Made by a program: the position numbers and the translations under genes. From contig JAZQYH010000067.1 in assembly GCA_045633415.1 (NCBI GenBank), forward strand, positions 37,441 through 101,440: DNA of 64,000 nucleotides. Direction: 5' to 3'. Positions 1 to 7,012 of the stretch are shown here, in pieces. The stretch comes from RGIG3102 sp045633415 (lineage in GTDB: Bacteria; Bacillota; Clostridia; Oscillospirales; Ruminococcaceae). Each line of letters begins with the position of its first letter. Position 1 is the first letter of the stretch. The notes under the pieces were generated by a model that was given only the letters and a program-made list of their open reading frames with translations, made no database searches and was not told where the DNA came from.

Positions 1-725
1 TAACTGAAAAAGAGAGAGAACATCTTATATTCAAAATGAAACAGGGGGACAAACGGGCAAAAGATATTCTTGTTATGTCCAATTTAAAATTGGTGTTAAG
101 CATTATACAAAAAATAAATATCAAAAACTCTGACCCTGATGATTTGTTTCAGGTTGGATGTATTGGACTCATAAAGGCGCTTGATAATTTCGACCCTTAT
201 TTAAATGTGCAGTTTTCGACCTATGGGGTAGTGATGATACTGGGGGAAATAAAGCGATATATACGAGATAACAACGCCATTAAAGTCAGCCGAAATACAA
301 AGGATATAGCCTGTAAAGCGCTGTCTTTCAAAGAGCGGTTCACCAGGCAATATGGCAGGGAACCTACAATGGAAGAAACTGCACAGCATCTGAATGTATC
401 ACAGTATATCCTTATGAATGCGCTGGAATCTATGATTCCGTCAGTATCATTGTACGAGCCAGTGTACTCAGATGAGTCTGACAGTTTGTGTCTGGCAGAC
501 CAGATATCAGTAAATGATTTTGAAGAGATGTTTATCTCAAAAACTTTGATAAAAGATTTACTGCATGATTTACAAAAAAGAGAAAAATATATCCTGAATC
601 TGCGATTTTTACAAGGCAAAACCCAAACACAGGTTGCAGATATAATAGGTATAAGTCAAGCACAGGTATCACGAATAGAGAAAAATGTATTGTGTGCTGT
701 TAAAAAGCAACTTGGAATAAAATAA
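1..725 (+). CDS. sigG: RNA polymerase sporulation sigma factor SigG (5' end missing)
   Basis: Forespore-specific late sigma factor that directs RNA polymerase to forespore genes after engulfment. The frame is open from base 3 through the window edge and codes TEKEREHLIFKMKQGD before the first ATG at 36, which fits the usual SigG N-terminus. The gene is therefore cut by the window, and 36 is not the true start. Region 2 shows NLKLVLSII, DDLFQVGCIGLIKALDNFD and a FSTY..GEIKRY core followed by RDNNAIKVSRNTKDIA. The C-terminal region 4 helix-turn-helix reads GKTQTQVADIIGISQAQVSR. SigF is the alternative, but the LVLSII and RDNN signatures and the following ymxH/ylmC gene favour SigG. The region 2 segment YGVVMILGEI differs from the common YAVPMIIGEI. 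Confidence 0.92.
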   Translation, partial: TEKEREHLIFKMKQGDKRAKDILVMSNLKLVLSIIQKINIKNSDPDDLFQVGCIGLIKALDNFDPYLNVQFSTYGVVMILGEIKRYIRDNNAIKVSRNTKDIACKALSFKERFTRQYGREPTMEETAQHLNVSQYILMNALESMIPSVSLYEPVYSDESDSLCLADQISVNDFEEMFISKTLIKDLLHDLQKREKYILNLRFLQGKTQTQVADIIGISQAQVSRIEKNVLCAVKKQLGIK

Positions 726-740
726 AGAACAAATAATTTG

Positions 741-775
741 TCACCTTCATATAGTAATATATGGAGGTGATTTTT
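741..775 (+). promoter_or_regulatory. Hairpin that buries the ymxH ribosome-binding site, or sigG terminator
   Basis: Bases 741-753 pair with 758-770 over 13 positions (one G-U) around a GTAA loop. The right arm contains the whole Shine-Dalgarno sequence GGAGGTGA of the next gene, and TTTTT follows directly at 771-775 before the ATG at 776. It could end sigG transcription, block ymxH translation, or do both. The structure is read directly from sequence; the function is inferred. Confidence 0.6.
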
Positions 776-1057
776 ATGGTGTCTCTTTCTGTTTTATGTG
801 AAAAGGATATTATAAGCATTTCAACAGGACAAAATATTGGCAGGGCTGATGACATAGAGTTCAACGAAAAGAGTGCAAAAGTAGAAAATCTAGTAGTATT
901 TGGCCGTCCAAAATTATTTGGTCTTTTAGGCAGGGGAAAGGATATCAGAATAGCATGGAGTGATGTTATGACGGTAGGTAAAGATGTTATTTTGATAAAT
1001 TCTACGGATATAATTGCAGGGGATAAAAACGGAAGGGTAAATATAGATTACGATTGA
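776..1057 (+). CDS. ymxH: YlmC/YmxH family PRC-barrel sporulation protein
   Basis: Small 93-residue protein of the YlmC/YmxH family, a PRC-barrel-like fold often encoded next to sigE/sigG in spore formers. Its biochemical role is not established. Typical features are the N-terminal LCEKDIISISTGQNIGRADD and the central VFGRPKLFGLLGRGKDIRIAW segment. An in-frame ATG at 761 lies immediately before the ribosome-binding site GGAGGTG, so the start at 776, six bases after that site, is preferred. It lies 50 bases behind sigG and is probably co-transcribed, with a hairpin covering its ribosome-binding site. Confidence 0.85.
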   Translation: MVSLSVLCEKDIISISTGQNIGRADDIEFNEKSAKVENLVVFGRPKLFGLLGRGKDIRIAWSDVMTVGKDVILINSTDIIAGDKNGRVNIDYD

Positions 1058-1098
1058 AATTTTTCAAGAAATTTAGGCAAAAAAGAGAATATAGGATA

Positions 1099-1127
1099 TT
1101 GACATTGTGCATTCTGTATGATAAAAT
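1099..1127 (+). promoter_or_regulatory. SigA-type promoter for rpsB-tsf
   Basis: TTGACA (1099-1104), a 17-base spacer and TAAAAT (1122-1127). Transcription should begin near 1134, leaving a leader of about 105 bases before rpsB. The -35 hexamer is a perfect consensus. Confidence 0.85.
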
Positions 1128-1146
1128 ATCTAGGCGCAAATACGCA

Positions 1147-1208
1147 CGCTGTATTCCTTATGGGTGGTGTATAAAGATATATCCCATAAAAATTCGCAAA
1201 ATGCAGCG
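1147..1208 (+). promoter_or_regulatory. Structured 5' leader of rpsB-tsf mRNA
   Basis: A two-tier fold can be drawn. The outer stem pairs 1147-1155 with 1200-1208 (9 bp, one G-U). The inner stem pairs 1158-1164 with 1183-1189 (7 bp, perfect). An apical stem pairs 1168-1172 with 1177-1181. The two main stems are separated by a lopsided internal loop of 2 and 10 bases. No T-run follows, so this is not a terminator. It ends 17 bases before the rpsB Shine-Dalgarno sequence. Autoregulatory binding by S2 is a reasonable guess because ribosomal protein operons often use such leaders, but I do not recognise a known family. Confidence 0.5.
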
Positions 1209-1238
1209 GAGGACACAACCAAACGGAGGTAAAATATT

Positions 1239-1964
1239 ATGTCATCAGTATCAATGAAACAATTGCTTGAAGCCGGCGTACACTTCGGCCACCAGACAAG
1301 AAGATGGAACCCTAAAATGGCTAAATACATCTTCACAGAAAGAAACGGTATCTACATCATCGACCTGCAGAAAACAGTAAAAATGCTGGACGCTGCATAC
1401 GATTTCATCAGAGATATTTCTGCTGAAGGTGGCGAAATCCTGTTCGTAGGCACAAAGAAACAGGCTCAGGAAGCAATCAGAGAAGAAGCAGAAAGATGTG
1501 GTATGCATTTCGTTAACGCAAGATGGCTTGGCGGTATGCTGACAAACTACAAAACAATTCAGAAAAGAATTGCACGTCTTGAACAGCTGAACAAAATGAA
1601 AGAAGATGGTACATTCGATCTTCTGCCTAAAAAAGAAGTTATCAAACTTGAACTTGAAATCGAAAAACTCGAAAAATTCATGGGCGGTATCAAAAACATG
1701 GGCAGACTTCCAAAAGCTATGTTCATTGTTGATACAAGAAAAGAAAAAATCGCAGTAGCAGAAGCAAAAAATCTGGGTATCCCAGTTGTTGCTATCGTTG
1801 ACACAAACTGTGATCCAGACGAAATTGACTATGTAATTCCTGGCAACGACGACGCTATCAGAGCTGTTAAACTGATTGCAGGTGCAATGGCTGACGCTGT
1901 TATCGAAGGTCGTCAGGGCGAACAGAATGTTGCTGAAGAAGTAGCAGAAGAAGTAGCAGAATAA
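1239..1964 (+). CDS. rpsB: 30S ribosomal protein S2
   Basis: Ribosomal protein S2 of the small subunit, 241 residues. The diagnostic N-terminus MKQLLEAGVHFGHQTRRWNP is present, followed by YIIDLQKTVKML, the LFVGTKKQAQEAIREEA segment and GGMLTNYKTI. The acidic tail EEVAEEVAE is typical of Firmicutes S2. The start has a strong ribosome-binding site ACGGAGGT at a good distance. It forms a two-gene operon with tsf, a widely conserved arrangement, downstream of a strong promoter and a folded leader. Confidence 0.99.
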   Translation: MSSVSMKQLLEAGVHFGHQTRRWNPKMAKYIFTERNGIYIIDLQKTVKMLDAAYDFIRDISAEGGEILFVGTKKQAQEAIREEAERCGMHFVNARWLGGMLTNYKTIQKRIARLEQLNKMKEDGTFDLLPKKEVIKLELEIEKLEKFMGGIKNMGRLPKAMFIVDTRKEKIAVAEAKNLGIPVVAIVDTNCDPDEIDYVIPGNDDAIRAVKLIAGAMADAVIEGRQGEQNVAEEVAEEVAE

Positions 1965-2016
1965 TTTAAATTCTAAATAAAATACAGGAAATTTAAATAG
2001 TTGGAGGAACAAAATT

Positions 2017-2928
2017 ATGGCATTTACAGCTAAAGATGTTAAAGATCTTCGTGAACGCACAGGTTGCGGCATGATGGATTGCAAAAAAGCTCTTACAGAA
2101 ACAGATGGCGATTTCGAAAAAGCTATCGAATATCTGAGAGAAAAAGGTCTCGCAGCTGCAACTAAAAAAGCAGGCAGAATCGCTGCTGACGGTATGGTTT
2201 TCGCAACAGTTGATAAAGAAAACAAAATCGGTGTAGTTGTAGAAGTTAACTCCGAAACAGACTTTGTTGCTAAAAACGAAATGTTCCGTGAATTCGTAGC
2301 AGACGTTGCAGCAGTTGTTGCTAAAGAAAACCCAGCAACAGTTGAAGAACTGCTGACAAAAGCTATGCCAAACGGCGACACAGTTGAAGCAGCACTTCAG
2401 GAAAAAATCCTGGTTATCGGTGAAAACCTGAAAATCCGTCGTTTCGTAAGATACGAAGGTCCATGTGTAGCTTACATCCATGCAGGTGGTACACACGGCG
2501 TTCTGGTAAACTTCGAAGTTGCTGACGAAGTATTCGCAAAAGCTGAATTCGAAGCTTACGGTAAAGACGTTGCTATGCAGATTGCAGCAGCAAATCCATC
2601 TTACCTGAATAAAGAAGAAGTTCCTGCAGAAGTTCTGGAAAAAGAAAAAGAAATCCTGACACAGCAGGCTATCAACGAAGGTAAACCAGCAGCTATCGCA
2701 GAAAAAATGGTTGCAGGTAGAATTGCTAAATACTACAAAGAAAACTGTCTTGTAGAACAGGCATTTGTTAAAGATGATAAGCAGACAATCACTGCTTACA
2801 CAAACGCTACAGCTAAAGAACTGGGCGGCGACATCAAAATCGTTGCATTCACACGTTTTGAAAAAGGTGAAGGTATCGAAAAGAAAGTTGATGACTTCGC
2901 AGCAGAAGTTGCAGCAATGTCTAAATAA
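2017..2928 (+). CDS. tsf: Translation elongation factor Ts
   Basis: EF-Ts, 303 residues, the nucleotide exchange factor that regenerates EF-Tu-GTP. The N-terminal UBA-like domain carries VKDLRERTGCGMMDCKKAL, which is nearly invariant in the family. The first core subdomain contains VVEVNSETDFVAKN, the EF-Tu contact. It lies 52 bases after rpsB with ribosome-binding site TGGAGGA and is closed by a strong terminator. Codon use is heavily biased (GAA, AAA, GCA), as expected of a highly expressed gene, and this bias opens long false frames on the opposite strand. Confidence 0.99.
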   Translation: MAFTAKDVKDLRERTGCGMMDCKKALTETDGDFEKAIEYLREKGLAAATKKAGRIAADGMVFATVDKENKIGVVVEVNSETDFVAKNEMFREFVADVAAVVAKENPATVEELLTKAMPNGDTVEAALQEKILVIGENLKIRRFVRYEGPCVAYIHAGGTHGVLVNFEVADEVFAKAEFEAYGKDVAMQIAAANPSYLNKEEVPAEVLEKEKEILTQQAINEGKPAAIAEKMVAGRIAKYYKENCLVEQAFVKDDKQTITAYTNATAKELGGDIKIVAFTRFEKGEGIEKKVDDFAAEVAAMSK

Positions 2929-2943
2929 TTTAAAACCTATGTT

Positions 2944-2985
2944 GAAAAATCCCTTACAGCATTTATGCTGTAAGGGATTTTTTTG
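2944..2985. terminator. Bidirectional intrinsic terminator between tsf and the MBL gene
   Basis: A perfect 15-bp inverted repeat, AATCCCTTACAGCAT (2948-2962) with its complement at 2965-2979, is followed by a T-run on the plus strand and flanked by an A-run on the left. It can therefore end transcription of tsf and of the convergent reverse-strand gene. Confidence 0.92.
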
Positions 2986-2994
2986 TTTATTTAA

Positions 2995-3738
2995 TTATAA
3001 TTTGTAAATATCGCCTTCTTCAGCGGCGAAAGTGTTATCAAATACTTCTTTTGCTTCATCTACAAATTGTTGCGGACTTTTTTCTGGCCAGAAATGTGTG
3101 ATAATCAGTTTTTTTACATCAGCATCCTTGGCTATTGTTGCGGCTTGTTTTGCAGTTAGATGGCTGTTTATTTCGGCAAAGCCATCAGATACAAGCAGGC
3201 TGGCTTCGGATAACAGTATGTCTGCATTGTTTGCAAAGCTGACAAGTGCATCTTTTGAGGCGTAAGAGGTATCAGATGTATACACAAAAGTGGACTTTCC
3301 ATCTGTGATTTTTACAGCATATGTTTCCATTGGGTGAATTACTGGACAGAATTCTATTTTCAGATTTCCTATATTGATTACAGAGTACTCATCAATATGC
3401 TCGTATGTGCAATAAGCATTTGATTCAGCGGAAATATCATTGAAAATAACCTGTGGAGTCTGTGGCATATAAACCATAACGGGTTTTTCCACTCTCTTTT
3501 GTCCGTGGAAAACCACGGATGCATACTGAATATTGAAAAGGTCGTTATAATGGTCACGATGCAGGTGAGTGATAATAACTGTAAGGTTATTGAGGTCATT
3601 TGGGTATTTCAACATTCTGTGGCTACCACTGCCACAGTCCAGAAGTATCTTGTTTTCTCCGTCAGTAACAAGAAAACCAGGACAATTATGATAATCTGTA
3701 TTGTATGGTGACTGAGTACCTAAAATTTTTATTTCCAT
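2995..3738 (-). CDS. MBL-fold metallo-hydrolase, YhfI-like
   Basis: Metallo-beta-lactamase-fold hydrolase of 247 residues, resembling Bacillus YhfI and the RNase Z-like branch. The zinc motif THLHRDH gives ligands H58, H60, D62 and H63. Later ligand regions are visible at VIHPMETYAVKITDG, TSDTSY, NSHLT and ITHFWPE. The substrate is unknown; relatives are often annotated as phosphodiesterases or RNase Z-like enzymes. The ribosome-binding site AAAGGAAA precedes the ATG. The gene lies 21 bases downstream of the substrate-binding protein gene and is probably transcribed with it. No signal peptide is visible, so the protein is probably cytoplasmic. Confidence 0.85.
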   Translation of the reverse strand: MEIKILGTQSPYNTDYHNCPGFLVTDGENKILLDCGSGSHRMLKYPNDLNNLTVIITHLHRDHYNDLFNIQYASVVFHGQKRVEKPVMVYMPQTPQVIFNDISAESNAYCTYEHIDEYSVINIGNLKIEFCPVIHPMETYAVKITDGKSTFVYTSDTSYASKDALVSFANNADILLSEASLLVSDGFAEINSHLTAKQAATIAKDADVKKLIITHFWPEKSPQQFVDEAKEVFDNTFAAEEGDIYKL

Positions 3739-3759
3739 AGTAATTTCCTTTTAAATCTT

Positions 3760-4725
3760 TTAAAGGTCACTGTCTTCATCAAATTCCTTTTGTGAATCAA
3801 GGAACATAGTGTTCATATTGATTTTAGAATAGTTTTCTATAAGTGTATTTTTGTCATAGGATAATTGTTGACATACCTGATTATTGATAGCAGCAAAAGT
3901 ATGTGCACTTCTGATAACAGGTATATCAATCGGGCTTTTTTCTTTTATAAGCAACTCTTCTGCCAGTTGCATAAACTCTGCATCACCATCTTTGTATAAG
4001 CTACCCATACCCATAAATGCACCATTTATTGTAAAGGCATGGGAACCTGTAAACTGAGGAATACCCGCAGCTGTGAATACAGGGGAGATTTCTATTTCAG
4101 CACTCATTACTGTATTGTCAGTAGGAGTAAGCACAGCTTCCACTTTTTGCTCAATAAGCCACTGTACAGCAGAAAGAACATCTTCTTTGGAAGAAGGGTT
4201 GGCTTCTATCCATTCAATACCAATACTTGTAAGGTATTCTTTAGCTTCAGCTATTGGCAGTTTTGATGATATTTCTGCAGTATTGTATAACAAGCCTACT
4301 TTTTTTGCCTGTGGAACAGCAGCAAGCATAGCTTTTGAAAGTCTGGCTCCATCAAGAGAGTCTGAAGTGCCTGTTATGTAAAGACCTGGGCGTTCAAATG
4401 AATCTATTACACCTGCACTGATTGGGTCGGATACTGCACGGAACAACATATTGATTTTGTTTTCAGCCAGAATATCTTTCATTGCAACAGTAGGTGGTGT
4501 AGCTATACTGATAACCAAATCTACCTTTGCATCAGCCAGCTCTTTGCCTATTTTTTTCATCAGTTCCATATCAGCACGGCCGTCGTAAACATGGTTTTCA
4601 TAATCGATTTCGATGTTATATTTTTCAGCCAGTTCCTTCAGGCAGTTTTTAGCGCCTGCTTCAATGCGATTAAGAGATGCATGGTCAGTGTACTTCACTA
4701 TACCGATTTTATAACTTTTCTTCAT
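3760..4725 (-). CDS. ABC-type substrate-binding protein lacking a signal peptide
   Basis: A 321-residue protein resembling the ABC_sub_bind (TrpX-like) family of periplasmic-fold binding proteins. Visible landmarks are YKIGIVKYTDHASLNRIEAG, the DLVISIATPPTVAMKD strand-helix, FRAVSDPISAGVI, YITGTSD and VLTPTDNTVMSAE. Family members normally carry a lipoprotein signal and sit beside permease and ATPase genes. Here neither signal, lipobox nor transporter genes are seen. An upstream in-frame ATG at 4737 overlaps the ribosome-binding site GAGG, so the MKKSYK start is chosen. The likely promoter is close upstream, which leaves no room for a longer N-terminus. It may be a cytoplasmic ligand sensor; this is inference. 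Confidence 0.75.
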   Translation of the reverse strand: MKKSYKIGIVKYTDHASLNRIEAGAKNCLKELAEKYNIEIDYENHVYDGRADMELMKKIGKELADAKVDLVISIATPPTVAMKDILAENKINMLFRAVSDPISAGVIDSFERPGLYITGTSDSLDGARLSKAMLAAVPQAKKVGLLYNTAEISSKLPIAEAKEYLTSIGIEWIEANPSSKEDVLSAVQWLIEQKVEAVLTPTDNTVMSAEIEISPVFTAAGIPQFTGSHAFTINGAFMGMGSLYKDGDAEFMQLAEELLIKEKSPIDIPVIRSAHTFAAINNQVCQQLSYDKNTLIENYSKINMNTMFLDSQKEFDEDSDL

Positions 4726-4761
4726 GGCATACCTCATCCGTAATGTTATCTTTATAAATTC

Positions 4762-4790
4762 ATTATACTGCTAAATTTTGTGAAAAACAA
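4762..4790 (-). promoter_or_regulatory. SigA-type promoter for the substrate-binding protein / MBL pair
   Basis: On the reverse strand TTGTTT (4785-4790) and TATAAT (4762-4767) are separated by 17 bases. Transcription should start near 4755, about 30 bases before the chosen ATG. Confidence 0.65.
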
Positions 4791-4879
4791 ACATAAATTA
4801 TTTTATATACAAAATAATTTTATTAAGATAAACAGGGAAGATATATATATTAAATTAGCACCAAATATTATAATAAATC

Positions 4880-4918
4880 TTTACTTTACACACGAAATAT
4901 AGTAAAATAGGATAAAAT
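4880..4918 (+). promoter_or_regulatory. Probable promoter for pyrH-frr
   Basis: TTTACT (4880-4885), 17 bases, TAAAAT (4903-4908). An overlapping alternative uses TTTACA at 4885 with TAGGAT at 4908. The rest of the 220-base divergent gap (4791-4879) is AT-rich with no other recognisable feature. Confidence 0.5.
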
Positions 4919-4945
4919 AATGTGTAATTAAACGGGGTATACAAT

Positions 4946-5650
4946 ATGTCTATCAAGTATAAAAGAGTTTTAATTAAATTAAGCGGCGAAGCACTGGCTG
5001 GTGACAAAGGTTTTGGTCTTGATTACCCAACAGTTCTTGAAATCTGTAAAAACATCAAAGATGCTTATGAACTTGGTGCAGAAATTGCTATCGTAGTAGG
5101 TGGCGGTAACTTCTGGCGTGGTCGTTCTTCTGGTGATATGGAAAGAACAAGAGCAGACCAGATTGGTATGTTGGCAACAGTTATGAATGCTCTTTCAGTT
5201 GCAGATGCTTTGGAAAATCTTGGTGTTGAAGTTAGAGTTCAGGCTGCTCTGCAGATGCAGCAGGTTGCAGAACCTTACATCAGAAACCGTGCTACAAGAC
5301 ATCTTGAAAAAGGCAGAGTTGTTATTTTCGCCTGTGGTACAGGTAACCCATTCTTCTCTACAGATACAGCAGCAGCCCTGAGAGCAGCAGAAATCAATGC
5401 TGACATTATCTTCAAGGCAACTATGGTTGATGGTGTTTATGATAAAGACCCTAAAAAATACCCAGATGCTGTTAAATACGATACACTTACATTCACACAG
5501 GTTCTTACAGACCAGCTGAATGTTATGGATATGACAGCTGCTACAATGTGCCGTGACAACAAACTGCCAATTCTGGTATTTGATATGGCAGATGGTAATA
5601 TTGTAAAAGCAATCAAAGGTGAAACAATCGGTACATTAGTACAGGAATAA
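4946..5650 (+). CDS. pyrH: UMP kinase
   Basis: Bacterial UMP kinase (234 residues), an amino-acid-kinase-fold hexamer that makes UDP from UMP for RNA and cell wall precursor synthesis. The N-terminal KLSGEALAGDKGFGLD and the nucleotide loop VVGGGNFWRGR are diagnostic. ACGTGNPFFSTDTAAALRA and KATMVDGVYDKDP, the acceptor and ATP regions, follow. It is the first gene of the common pyrH-frr pair. The ribosome-binding site is a modest GGGG eight bases or so upstream of the ATG. Confidence 0.98.
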   Translation: MSIKYKRVLIKLSGEALAGDKGFGLDYPTVLEICKNIKDAYELGAEIAIVVGGGNFWRGRSSGDMERTRADQIGMLATVMNALSVADALENLGVEVRVQAALQMQQVAEPYIRNRATRHLEKGRVVIFACGTGNPFFSTDTAAALRAAEINADIIFKATMVDGVYDKDPKKYPDAVKYDTLTFTQVLTDQLNVMDMTAATMCRDNKLPILVFDMADGNIVKAIKGETIGTLVQE

Positions 5651-5665
5651 AGGAGATTATATATT

Positions 5666-6211
5666 ATGACAAAGAAATTTGAAGATAAAATGATCAGTGC
5701 TATCAAGCATCTTGAAAGTGAATATGCATCTGTTCGTGCAGGCAGAGCTAACCCAGGCGTTTTGGACAAAGTTACAGTTGACTACTATGGTGTTGCTACA
5801 CCTATTAATCAGGTTGCTTCAGTTTCTGTAACAGAAGCAAGAACACTTTCTATTCAGCCATGGGACAGAAGCCTGCTGAAAGCAATCGTTAAAGCTATCC
5901 AGACATCAGATGTAGGTATTAACCCAATTGATGATGGTGTAAGCATTCGCCTTGTTTTCCCAGCTCCAACAGAAGAACGTCGTAAAGCTCTTGCTAAAGA
6001 TGTTTCCAAAATGGCAGAAGAAGCAAAAGTTGCAGTAAGAAATGTTAGACGTGATGCTATGGATAAATTCAAAGCAGCTAAAAAAGCTAACGAAATTACA
6101 GAAGACGACCAGAAAAAACTGGAAGAAAAAATGCAGAAAATTACAGACAAATTCATCAAAGAAATTGATGATGTTGCAGCCAAGAAAACTAAAGAAGTTA
6201 TGGAACTGTAA
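5666..6211 (+). CDS. frr: Ribosome recycling factor
   Basis: RRF, 181 residues (family about 185), which splits post-termination ribosomes together with EF-G. Conserved features are the N-terminal helix MISAIKHLESEYASVRAGRA, the hinge and domain II GVATPINQVASVSV, QPWDRSLLKAI, and the long C-terminal coiled coil with EERRKALAKDVSKMAEEAKV. It lies 15 bases after pyrH with ribosome-binding site AAAGGAGA and is followed by a strong terminator. Confidence 0.98.
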   Translation: MTKKFEDKMISAIKHLESEYASVRAGRANPGVLDKVTVDYYGVATPINQVASVSVTEARTLSIQPWDRSLLKAIVKAIQTSDVGINPIDDGVSIRLVFPAPTEERRKALAKDVSKMAEEAKVAVRNVRRDAMDKFKAAKKANEITEDDQKKLEEKMQKITDKFIKEIDDVAAKKTKEVMEL

Positions 6212-6234
6212 TTTATTTACGAGGTCTATTTATC

Positions 6235-6269
6235 AAAGGGCATATGGTATAATATGCCCTTTATTTTTT
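6235..6269 (+). terminator. Intrinsic terminator after frr
   Basis: An 11-bp stem (6235-6245 with 6252-6262, AAAGGGCATAT and its complement) with a six-base loop, followed by ATTTTTT. The TATAAT inside the hairpin is part of the stem and loop and is not taken as a promoter. Confidence 0.85.
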
Positions 6270-6292
6270 CATAGTGAGAAAAGAGGATAAAA

Positions 6293-7000
6293 ATGGATAA
6301 CAATATCATAATTCCAAAACATATTGGTATTATAATGGATGGCAATGGCAGATGGGCAAAGAAAAGACTGCTACCAAGAAATATGGGCCATAAAAAAGGT
6401 GCTGAAGTATTTCAGGATATTACAAGATACTGTAATGAACTGGGTCTTGAATCTGTTACTTTCTATGCTTTTTCTACTGAAAACTGGAAAAGACCTGTAG
6501 AAGAAGTAAACGGAATTATGTCTTTACTTAAAGAATATCTTGTTAAAGCATTTGACTATGAAAAAGAAAACAATAAAGTTGTTTTCCTTGGTGATAAATC
6601 CGCTTTCAGTGGTGAATTACTGGAACTTATGCTTGACATTGAAGAAAAGACTAAAGACAGAACAGGCATGACTTTAAATATTGCACTGAACTATGGTGCA
6701 AGAAATGAAATTGTGCATGCCACAAAAAATATTGCACAGATGGTTAAAAATGGCGAAATTGATGTTGATGATATCAATGAAGAACTTATCAGCAATAATC
6801 TTTACACAAAAGGTCAGCCAGATCCTGACTTTATTCTCAGACCAAGTGGTGAAAAACGTATATCAAACTTCCTTCTCTGGCAGATTGCTTATTCAGAGTT
6901 TGTGTATATGGATGTTCTGTGGCCTGATTTTACTAGAAAAGATTTAGACGAAGCCATCATTGAGTTTAACAGAAGAAACAGAAGATTTGGCGGAGTATAA
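6293..7000 (+). CDS. uppS: Undecaprenyl diphosphate synthase (cis-prenyltransferase)
   Basis: Cis-prenyltransferase of 235 residues that extends farnesyl diphosphate with isopentenyl diphosphate to the C55 carrier lipid needed for peptidoglycan and wall polymers. The signature HIGIIMDGNGRWAKKR holds the catalytic Asp16. YAFSTENWKRP and the C-terminal SDQ-like region RPSGEKRISNFLLWQIAYSE are typical. It opens a run of envelope and isoprenoid genes (cdsA, dxr, rseP, ispG). The ribosome-binding site AGAGGA precedes the ATG. Confidence 0.97.
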   Translation: MDNNIIIPKHIGIIMDGNGRWAKKRLLPRNMGHKKGAEVFQDITRYCNELGLESVTFYAFSTENWKRPVEEVNGIMSLLKEYLVKAFDYEKENNKVVFLGDKSAFSGELLELMLDIEEKTKDRTGMTLNIALNYGARNEIVHATKNIAQMVKNGEIDVDDINEELISNNLYTKGQPDPDFILRPSGEKRISNFLLWQIAYSEFVYMDVLWPDFTRKDLDEAIIEFNRRNRRFGGV

Positions 7001-7012
7001 GAGGAGTTAATT

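Noticed and set aside
1054..1257. Small forward frame of 67 codons between ymxH and rpsB
   Set aside because: It covers the rpsB promoter, leader and start; no ribosome-binding site and a random-looking basic translation.
1251..2381. Long reverse-strand open frame (376 codons) opposite rpsB and tsf
   Set aside because: It is the mirror of highly biased GAA/AAA/GCA codon use in two highly expressed genes; it has a Phe/Ser/Cys-rich, low-complexity translation and no ribosome-binding site or relatives I recognise.
6246..6255. TATAAT before uppS as a promoter -10
   Set aside because: It is part of the loop and stem of the frr terminator and has no acceptable -35.
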